A program made the position numbers and the translations under genes. This document shows, piece after piece, positions 1-4,734 of a DNA stretch of 11,685 nt (positions are counted from its first letter, which is position 1; each line of letters begins with the position of its first letter). The stretch lies in assembly GCA_016866735.1 (NCBI GenBank), contig VGLL01000025.1, forward strand, positions 1 through 11,685, read 5' to 3'. This DNA comes from Candidatus Shapirobacteria bacterium. GTDB lineage: Bacteria; Patescibacteriota; Microgenomatia; VGLL01. The notes below the pieces were generated by a model. It was given only the letters and a program-made list of their open reading frames with translations, did no database searches and was not told where the DNA came from.

Positions 1-354
1 CTCAACTTGCAAATCAAAAACCACAAAATAAACACCGGTATAAAAGATAAAACGCAATAAATAAAGACTGGCGACAAAAGTTTCTCTCCCGGCCAAACGT
101 GACACATTAAATAGAAGCGAAAGAGCGGCCACCCCGATGAAAACCAAAATCGGCCAAAAAAGAGCCGCCCTCTCTTTATTTTCCCTTCTTGTCTTGATTC
201 TCCAAATTCCCCAAAAACCAACCATAAAAAAAACAAAAATATCGGTAAGATAAATTCTTACCTCGGGGCTAATCCCAAATGGCAGTCTTGCTAATTGACC
301 GAAAGGAAAGGTTATAAGATACCCAAAAATTAAAAACCTGATCAGTCTTTTCAT
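1..354 (-). CDS. O-antigen ligase/polymerase-like membrane protein, N-terminal part (cut by window edge)
   Basis: An ATG at 354 opens a frame that stays open through the window edge, giving 118 visible residues. They hold four hydrophobic segments at roughly residues 4-19, 36-51, 66-83 and 93-114, split by short basic loops (KTRRENK at 54-60). The layout, with FPFGQL before the second segment, LTDIF inside it and a LSLLFN motif ending the third, resembles the N-terminus of O-antigen ligase/Wzy-type polymerases, which polymerise lipid-linked glycan or transfer it to an acceptor outside the membrane. This family call rests on topology and context only, because the diagnostic large periplasmic loop lies beyond the edge. 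The start is two bases after the TAA of the upstream GT-C gene, so the two are surely co-transcribed and probably translationally coupled. No good Shine-Dalgarno is visible. Another polytopic membrane protein family remains possible. Confidence 0.72.
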   Translation of the reverse strand, partial: MKRLIRFLIFGYLITFPFGQLARLPFGISPEVRIYLTDIFVFFMVGFWGIWRIKTRRENKERAALFWPILVFIGVAALSLLFNVSRLAGRETFVASLYLLRFIFYTGVYFVVFDLQVE

Positions 355-356
355 GG

Positions 357-1943
357 TTAAAATTTTTCGCCAAAGGCGTAAAGTTTTACGCCCGTGGTAT
401 TATTTTCGTAAACTAATCTCCTTGTTCCAAATCTCTCTGGCAAATCCATGTTTTGCACCAAAATATAAGTAAAACGGGTGCCGTGCTTTGCGCAAGATTC
501 ATGGATAAAGGGAAAGTTTACATAATAAAGGTTATGAATGCCATAAATTAAGACCAGATCGTCCTGGCGAATATTTTGGGCAAACCAGCCGTCGATGTCA
601 TAAAAATTACCGACGCTAAAATTAAGATTACTCTTCAAAAACTCGGCTTTTGTTTCCCGCCCCAAAACATACGGTAAATACTTAAGGTTAGCGCCCAGGC
701 GATAGACCAAGCTGAAACAGGCAAATAACAAGACCGAGGCAAGAGCAGCTCTTCTTATTATCTTTGGCCACCTTACAGAAAAGCTGCTCGCCGCCAAAAA
801 AGAAAAGGCGGGCAGATAGGGCAAGCCATAACGGCCACCGCCAGTCCGCGGGATAAAATACCAAACCGCATAGGCCAAAAGACAATAAAGGGCAACTGTT
901 TTAACTACTGGCTTTTGCCCCTTGAGGCCAAAAATTGAAAGCGGCAGAAGAACCAGAAAGACCGGCGACAGCGGATCAGCCGACCGCTGGAAAAAATTCC
1001 AAAAATCTATAACAAAACGGCTTAGCGAAAAACGGGTAATCTCATGCGTCGGATCAAGAATTCCCGCGCCAATGGGGTAAATTGGATTGCCCGTCGCCCG
1101 AAAGGTTAAAATCGGCCATGGTAAGACAATCAAGACGGCAAAGAACATGTAACACGTAACATACCGCATAAACTTTTTCTGCTTCTTTAGCAGGATCAAA
1201 ATCCCAAAAATCCCTAAAGACCCTAAGGCAAAAATCTTTGTAGAGGCGGCTAGCCCCAACATTAGGGCTGAAGTAACCAAATCGCTAATTTTTTCTTTCT
1301 CCGGCCATTTTGCGTTGTAGAACCAGCGCAGAAAATAATCTAAGGCTAAAAGCTCAAAAAAGGTTCTAGCGAGATCGATATAGGCCGTCGTTGACTGCCA
1401 GCCGACCACTAAACTGGAATAGAAAATAAGGACTCCTAAAATCGCTGTTCTTACGGAAAAATACCGTCGTATCAACCGGAAAAGCGCGCCCGCTACCAGA
1501 ATCCCAAAGGAAAAATGAATCAGCTTTGCCCAAATTTCATTGCCAAAAGTCAGGGCGATGGCGTAAAGCATCTCGGTCAGGCGCGGCATTTCGCTGGCGT
1601 AAAAAAGACCTCCCAGGAGGGGGAAAATTCTTCCCTGGCTAAGATAAATCTTGGGTAAAGTCAGGTGATAAAAGAGAGCGTCGAATGAAAGTTCCGGCCC
1701 CAAAGCGCCCACTAAGTTTACCGCCATTAGGCCGGCTAAAAGAAGAAAAAGAAGCCACTCTTTTTTAATTTCTGTTATCGAGAACTGCCAAACCCTCCGA
1801 ATCGGAGGGCGAGTTTCCCAGGCCAAAACTAAAAACCAGAAAAGAAGAACCAGAAGAATCGGGCCACGATAAAGAAGACCCCAAAGTCCCAAAGCCAGGA
1901 CCGAAAGGCTCAACCCGCCTATAATTTTTGCCAAAGTGGCCAT
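357..1943 (-). CDS. GT-C fold membrane glycosyltransferase (ArnT/PMT/RgtA-like)
   Basis: A 528-residue integral membrane protein with about ten hydrophobic segments and a soluble C-terminal tail of about 90 residues. The first extracytoplasmic loop carries Asp88 in SFDALFYH (88-93), matching the catalytic-base position of GT39/GT83-type enzymes that use polyprenyl-phosphate sugars as donors. A late GGGRYGLPYLPAF segment is typical of the family. It therefore most likely adds a sugar to a lipid-linked glycan or protein on the outer face of the membrane. The ATG at 1943 has a strong AAGGAGAG at 1947-1954 and lies inside the last codons of the DPM1/ArnC-like GT2 gene (25-bp overlap). That neighbour is the enzyme class that makes the polyprenyl-phosphate sugar such a GT-C enzyme consumes, so the pair is functionally coherent. 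Two repeat elements lie inside: a palindrome (residues 45-51, a loop) and a short heptamer array (261-268). Acceptor and sugar are unknown. Confidence 0.85.
   Translation of the reverse strand: MATLAKIIGGLSLSVLALGLWGLLYRGPILLVLLFWFLVLAWETRPPIRRVWQFSITEIKKEWLLFLLLAGLMAVNLVGALGPELSFDALFYHLTLPKIYLSQGRIFPLLGGLFYASEMPRLTEMLYAIALTFGNEIWAKLIHFSFGILVAGALFRLIRRYFSVRTAILGVLIFYSSLVVGWQSTTAYIDLARTFFELLALDYFLRWFYNAKWPEKEKISDLVTSALMLGLAASTKIFALGSLGIFGILILLKKQKKFMRYVTCYMFFAVLIVLPWPILTFRATGNPIYPIGAGILDPTHEITRFSLSRFVIDFWNFFQRSADPLSPVFLVLLPLSIFGLKGQKPVVKTVALYCLLAYAVWYFIPRTGGGRYGLPYLPAFSFLAASSFSVRWPKIIRRAALASVLLFACFSLVYRLGANLKYLPYVLGRETKAEFLKSNLNFSVGNFYDIDGWFAQNIRQDDLVLIYGIHNLYYVNFPFIHESCAKHGTRFTYILVQNMDLPERFGTRRLVYENNTTGVKLYAFGEKF
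1142..1162 (-). repeat. Degenerate 7-bp array, GTTAC type, in GT-C gene
   Basis: Three units on the minus strand (ATGTTAC, GTGTTAC, ATGTTCT). It is translated as residues 261-268 of the GT-C protein, at the cytoplasmic edge of a membrane helix. It is short, so its status rests on similarity to the longer array at 3157-3184. Confidence 0.5.
1793..1809. repeat. In-frame perfect palindrome in GT-C gene
   Basis: Arms CCCTCCGA and TCGGAGGG are separated by one base. They encode a Pro-Pro-Ile-Arg-Arg loop (residues 45-51) between membrane segments. Such GC-rich symmetry is unusual against the AT-rich surroundings and suggests an inserted element. Confidence 0.6.
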
Positions 1944-2710
1944 ATTCTCTCCTTAAAAAGCCAAAAGAAAAAGTCCCCAAAGACCCAAAAGCCCCAAACC
2001 ACGAAACTCACCGTCAAAATCTTCTCCCAATTAAACCGATATTTAAGAAGGGTAACGGCAGCGACTCCTCCGTCGTACCACTTAAGTTTTTTCCCCGCAA
2101 AAAAGATATTTCTCGGCTGATAGCGAATCGGTACTTCGACAATTTTGATATCTTTTTGGGTCAGTTTAGCTGTCACTTCCGGGCAAAACTCGAAACGACG
2201 ACAAGCCAGTGAAATATTTTTCAAAACCTCTGTTTTAAAAACTTTATAGCCACAATACATATCGGAAAGATCCGTTTTATAAAGAAAATTGGTGAGGCCT
2301 GTTAGAAACAAATTCCCCAGGTAAAAAACACCCGGTCGCCGATTTCCTCGTTTCGCCCACCGGGTACCATAAACAACTTTTGCTTTTCCGGTCAAAATCG
2401 GGCCAAGAAGTGCCGGGTAGTCTCTGGGGTTGAGCTCCAAATCAGCATCCTGAATCAGAACGATCTGACCGGTTACTTTTTTTAATCCCGTTCTAATTGC
2501 CATCCCCTTGCCCTGATTTTTCTTATGGGAAATAACCTTTAAATTTTTCCTCTTGAAGCGCTTAATCTTAGCCAAGGAGTCGTCGGTTGAGCCATCGTTA
2601 ACCACGATTACTTCTTTCTCCAGCTTAATTGGGGAAGCAAAAACCTTTTTTATAATTTCGGCAACGGTTTTCTCCTCGTTATAGACCGGAATGATGATGG
2701 AAAGTTTCAC
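1919..2710 (-). CDS. GT2 glycosyltransferase, DPM1/ArnC-like (polyprenyl-phosphate sugar synthase)
   Basis: A 263-residue GT-A fold enzyme: IIIPVYNEE at the N-terminus, nucleotide-binding VVNDGS (about 37-41), the metal-binding DAD in IQDADLELNP (88-90) and GTRW further on. IQDADLE followed by a DYP is typical of dolichyl/undecaprenyl-phosphate mannosyl- or glucosyltransferases, which move a sugar from GDP or UDP to a lipid phosphate on the cytoplasmic face. One membrane helix is seen near residues 231-253. Start choice: GTG at 2710 has AGGGAGG at 2720-2726 nine bases upstream. A GTG at 2719 gives three extra residues but directly abuts that Shine-Dalgarno, so 2710 is preferred. The gene overlaps the end of the preceding GT2 by 32 bp and the start of the GT-C gene by 25 bp, so all three are tightly coupled. 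It probably supplies donor to that GT-C protein. Confidence 0.87.
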   Translation of the reverse strand: MKLSIIIPVYNEEKTVAEIIKKVFASPIKLEKEVIVVNDGSTDDSLAKIKRFKRKNLKVISHKKNQGKGMAIRTGLKKVTGQIVLIQDADLELNPRDYPALLGPILTGKAKVVYGTRWAKRGNRRPGVFYLGNLFLTGLTNFLYKTDLSDMYCGYKVFKTEVLKNISLACRRFEFCPEVTAKLTQKDIKIVEVPIRYQPRNIFFAGKKLKWYDGGVAAVTLLKYRFNWEKILTVSFVVWGFWVFGDFFFWLFKERIWPLWQKL

Positions 2711-3500
2711 GCCAGCCACCCTCCCTTTTCCAAATTAAATAGAGCTTAGTTCTGACCGCAAAAGAGTGAAGGCTCATTAAAACCGCGTGGACAAATCCGG
2801 CCGTGCCATCTAAAAAGCCAAGACGAAAAAAGTAATTTTGCGTGAATTTAGCCAGGGGTTTAAGCCAATCCCAAAGCCTAACTCTTGCGCCTTGTTCATA
2901 AAAAGCTCGGGCATTAAGAGTCGAAAAGAAATTGATGCTTTCTAAAAATTCGGTGAGAGTCTGGTGCGGATAATGAAGCAATGGGTTTTTCAACTCCCCG
3001 ATTTTACCTTTGACTTTCCAAACCTCATCGGCTCTTCTTTCCCACTTGCCGGCATTCTTTTTCGCCAGCCTTAATAACCGCACCCTACTTGTTTCCCCAT
3101 GCTCGAGCCATTTTCCGAAAAGGAAGTCCTTCCGTTTAAGAAAAAAGCCATTGACCCGTAAATCGTAACTCGTAACTCGTAACTCGATTTCACTCTTTAA
3201 CTGCTCCGTTATTCGTTCGTCGGCATCAACAAACAGGACCCATTGATTACTCGCTTTTTCCAGCCCAAAATTCCTCTGGCCCGCCCAATCATCGTCCAAG
3301 CGTCTCTGAAAAAATTTAATCTTTGCGCCTTTGCGTCCCTGCCTTGCCGGCAGGCAGGTTTGTATCTCTGCTGCTTTCTCCAATGTCTCATCCTCTGAAT
3401 AATCATCAACAATAATCACCTCATCACACCAAGAAATACCCCGAAGGCAGTCACTGATATTTTTCTCTTCGTTCTTGGTTAAAACAACTGCACTAATCAT
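2679..3500 (-). CDS. GT2 glycosyltransferase, WaaE/KdtX-like
   Basis: A 273-residue GT-A enzyme. It begins ISAVVLTKNEE, has SWCDEVIIVDDYS (23-35), DDDWAGQRNFGL (69-80) and the metal-binding VDADERI (91-97), followed by a basic region with LLHYPHQTL. This order is that of the lipopolysaccharide-core beta-glucosyltransferase family (WaaE/KdtX) and its many relatives. There is no clear membrane segment, so it is likely a peripheral cytoplasmic enzyme using a nucleotide sugar. The start overlaps the HAD gene stop as ATGA (3497-3500), a classical translational-coupling junction, and no Shine-Dalgarno is seen. The protein carries two DNA-repeat-derived insertions: LPARQ at about 50-54, encoded by a palindrome, and a heptamer array at residues 106-115 between the DAD strand and the next conserved block. 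Both fall in variable loops. Sugar and acceptor cannot be named. Confidence 0.86.
   Translation of the reverse strand: MISAVVLTKNEEKNISDCLRGISWCDEVIIVDDYSEDETLEKAAEIQTCLPARQGRKGAKIKFFQRRLDDDWAGQRNFGLEKASNQWVLFVDADERITEQLKSEIELRVTSYDLRVNGFFLKRKDFLFGKWLEHGETSRVRLLRLAKKNAGKWERRADEVWKVKGKIGELKNPLLHYPHQTLTEFLESINFFSTLNARAFYEQGARVRLWDWLKPLAKFTQNYFFRLGFLDGTAGFVHAVLMSLHSFAVRTKLYLIWKREGGWRETFHHHSGL
2720..2726 (-). promoter_or_regulatory. Shine-Dalgarno deciding the start of the DPM1-like GT2
   Basis: AGGGAGG reads on the minus strand with nine bases to the GTG at 2710 and zero to the alternative GTG at 2719. The spacing supports the inner start. Confidence 0.6.
3157..3184 (-). repeat. 7-bp tandem array, GAGTTAC type, in WaaE-like GT2
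   Basis: Four units on the plus strand: CGTAAAT once, then CGTAACT three times. On the coding strand the unit is a rotation of GAGTTAC and is stop-free in all frames, while the other strand contains TAA. It is translated as residues 106-115. Confidence 0.85.
3338..3358. repeat. In-frame GC-rich palindrome encoding LPARQ
   Basis: Arms CCTGCC (3338-3343) and GGCAGG (3353-3358) enclose GCCGGC; a single extra base breaks perfect symmetry. It sits in the WaaE-like GT2 as residues 48-55, a loop after the first helix, and looks like a dispersed palindromic element captured by the ORF. Confidence 0.7.
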
Positions 3501-4150
3501 AGAAACTTTTTTATTTCTCCTAGAGAATTAATAATCTTCCAGGCGACCTCTTTTAAATTATCGCTTGCCCAAGAAACGGCAATTCCCTTTTTCGTTGCCT
3601 CAAAAATCTCAATATCGTTCTCGCTATCGCCTACAAAAACTACCTCATTCATCCTTATTCCCCGCGCTTTAATAAGTTGTTTAAGTTGTTCTACCTTGAC
3701 TTCTCCCTGATTATCTCGGTAGTGAATCTTCTCCAAAACGCCACTTTTGTCAAAATCAAACGAGGAATTAGCAAAATAACCATCTGCGCCTAGTCTCTTG
3801 GCAATCGCTCTTACATAAATATCAATCGCCCCCGAGATCAAATAGACCAAGTAGCCTTTCTTTTTAAGATAGCTAACCAACTGTTTAGCTTCTGGTCTCG
3901 GCCTTACCCTTGCAAACAGATTCTCAATAAAGACCCTGGTAGCGTTGCCACTATCCCGATACATTCTCGTCAACATTCTTTCGCCTTCAGCAAAGGTAAT
4001 TTCTCCGCACTTAGCTCGGTTAAAAATGCCGATATGCTCTTCAGAAGAACAACCCAATCCCCTCGTTAAAAAAAGCCAAGAAATACCATCTACTAAAGTA
4101 CCATCTACATCAAAACAAATAAGCTTTATCTTGCTTTCCGTCTCTGGCAT
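3497..4150 (-). CDS. HAD-superfamily phosphatase, SerB-like (subclass IB)
   Basis: A 217-residue protein with all four HAD motifs: DVDGT with nucleophile Asp14 and acid/base Asp16; motif II Ser106 in LISGA; a motif III lysine, probably Lys152; and motif IV GDSEND (174-179) coordinating magnesium. The helical cap between residues 25 and 85 is the type seen in phosphoserine phosphatase and its relatives. It hydrolyses a small phosphomonoester in the cytosol. In this setting a sugar phosphate, or a phosphorylated intermediate of glycan synthesis, is as likely as phosphoserine. The gene starts nine bases after one copy of the 26-bp repeat (4160-4185), lacks a clear Shine-Dalgarno, and ends in an ATGA overlap with the WaaE-like GT2. 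It is thus the first gene of the downstream glycosyltransferase block and the likely direct target of the TrpR-like regulator. Confidence 0.83.
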   Translation of the reverse strand: MPETESKIKLICFDVDGTLVDGISWLFLTRGLGCSSEEHIGIFNRAKCGEITFAEGERMLTRMYRDSGNATRVFIENLFARVRPRPEAKQLVSYLKKKGYLVYLISGAIDIYVRAIAKRLGADGYFANSSFDFDKSGVLEKIHYRDNQGEVKVEQLKQLIKARGIRMNEVVFVGDSENDIEIFEATKKGIAVSWASDNLKEVAWKIINSLGEIKKFL

Positions 4151-4157
4151 ATACTTT

Positions 4158-4185
4158 CGCTTACATACGTTAACGCAAGTAAGTA
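4158..4185. promoter_or_regulatory. Palindromic operator candidate, copy 1 (before HAD gene)
   Basis: Bases 4160-4185 are identical to 4663-4688. The element is an interrupted palindrome: arms CTTAC and GTAAG, three-base spacers ATA and CAA, and a central self-complementary CGTTAACG. It lies between the TrpR-like gene stop (4189) and the HAD start (4150), directly downstream of a TTTAAT box. It is inferred to be a binding site for the neighbouring TrpR-like protein. An RNA hairpin in the 5' leader is the alternative. Confidence 0.6.
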
Positions 4186-4187
4186 GA

Positions 4188-4217
4188 ATTAAACTCTCCT
4201 TTTGGCTCTCTCTTTAA
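4188..4217 (-). promoter_or_regulatory. Possible promoter for the HAD-glycosyltransferase block
   Basis: The -10 candidate TTTAAT (4188-4193) matches the consensus at five of six positions and overlaps the regulator stop codon. A weak -35 TTAAAG (4212-4217) lies 18 bp upstream. The -10 sits two bases from the palindrome, the same spacing as at the second copy. That shared geometry is the main support, since the boxes alone are weak. Confidence 0.3.
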
Positions 4218-4656
4218 CTCGACCTTCTTTCTCTTTTCTAACAATGAAGCGTGCTCCGGCTTTCACGCCTTCTTGTAAAATTGCCGCGGCGAGAGGCTTT
4301 CTCCCGAATGGCGAAACCCCACCCATCTCCTCTTTTACCTCCTCTTCGATTTCGGCTAATTTGCCGACCACCTTCTTCATTTGATCAGAATGTTTTAAGA
4401 GATAGTTCATTCTGGCAATTGTCGGCGTTCCGATTCTAACGTATGACTCGATCGTCCGGTAATCATGACCCTTAAAGAGCATCTTCGCGATTTGGAGTCT
4501 TTTTGCCACCATCAAAAGCTCGCTCTCGGTTAGTAAGTCCTGAAAAAATTGCCGCTGTTCCTCTTCTCCTTCAAGAAGCAAAAGGGATTCCCAAAGGCTA
4601 GAAAAGATTTCTTTCAGCCTTCTTGGTTCGATAAATATTCGACTAACTTTTGTCAT
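4189..4656 (-). CDS. TrpR/YerC-YecD family helix-turn-helix transcriptional regulator
   Basis: A 155-residue DNA-binding protein. Residues 43-88 (LTESELLMVAKRLQIAKML, then a YRTIE scaffold helix, then GTPTIARMNYLL) follow the TrpR/YerC pattern of LT-E---ALA-RL-VA--L, Y--IA, and a recognition helix like TSTATISRVN. E. coli TrpR binds DNA as a dimer with tryptophan as corepressor; YerC/YecD ligands are not established, and nothing here shows that this protein senses tryptophan. It is longer than the usual roughly 100 residues: an N-terminal helix (10-40) and a C-terminal tail of about 65 residues ending in a basic RVKERAKRRV are extra. The gene is flanked on both sides by exact copies of a 26-bp palindrome, so autoregulation plus control of the HAD-led block is the natural inference. 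No good Shine-Dalgarno precedes the ATG. Confidence 0.85.
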   Translation of the reverse strand: MTKVSRIFIEPRRLKEIFSSLWESLLLLEGEEEQRQFFQDLLTESELLMVAKRLQIAKMLFKGHDYRTIESYVRIGTPTIARMNYLLKHSDQMKKVVGKLAEIEEEVKEEMGGVSPFGRKPLAAAILQEGVKAGARFIVRKEKEGRVKERAKRRV

Positions 4657-4660
4657 CTTC

Positions 4661-4688
4661 TACTTACATACGTTAACGCAAGTAAGTA
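4661..4688. promoter_or_regulatory. Palindromic operator candidate, copy 2 (before TrpR-like gene)
   Basis: A 28-bp element with perfect arms TACTTAC (4661-4667) and GTAAGTA (4682-4688), spacers of three bases each, and central CGTTAACG (4671-4678). It fills nearly all the space between the -10 candidate and the regulator ATG (four bases remain), so a bound repressor would cover the transcription start. Its central GTTAAC is also the centre of the E. coli trp operator. Binding by the TrpR-like protein is inferred. Confidence 0.65.
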
Positions 4689-4716
4689 ATATTATCAAGT
4701 CTCAAGCAATAATCAA
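4689..4716 (-). promoter_or_regulatory. Promoter candidate of the TrpR-like gene
   Basis: On the minus strand GATAAT (4691-4696, five of six matches) or the overlapping TAATAT (4689-4694) can serve as -10. TTGATT (4711-4716) lies 16 bp upstream of the latter. The predicted start near 4684 falls inside the palindrome, giving a leader of about 28 nt. The rest of the 78-bp gap shows only a four-base-pair hairpin. Confidence 0.4.
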
Positions 4717-4734
4717 AGTCGGCGAGAACGCCTG

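Noticed and set aside
3672..3690. AAGTTGTTT/AAGTTGTTC doublet in the HAD gene
   Set aside because: Only two units, explained by a QLKQL helix in the protein.
4160..4688. The paired 26-bp repeats as ends of a small mobile element carrying the regulator
   Set aside because: They are direct copies with internal symmetry, no transposase is present, and both keep the same distance to a -10 box and a start codon, which fits operators better.
4721..4732. GGCG/CGCC hairpin after the GT2::GT-C fusion gene as a terminator
   Set aside because: Only a four-base-pair stem with a four-base loop and no run of T on the minus strand after it.
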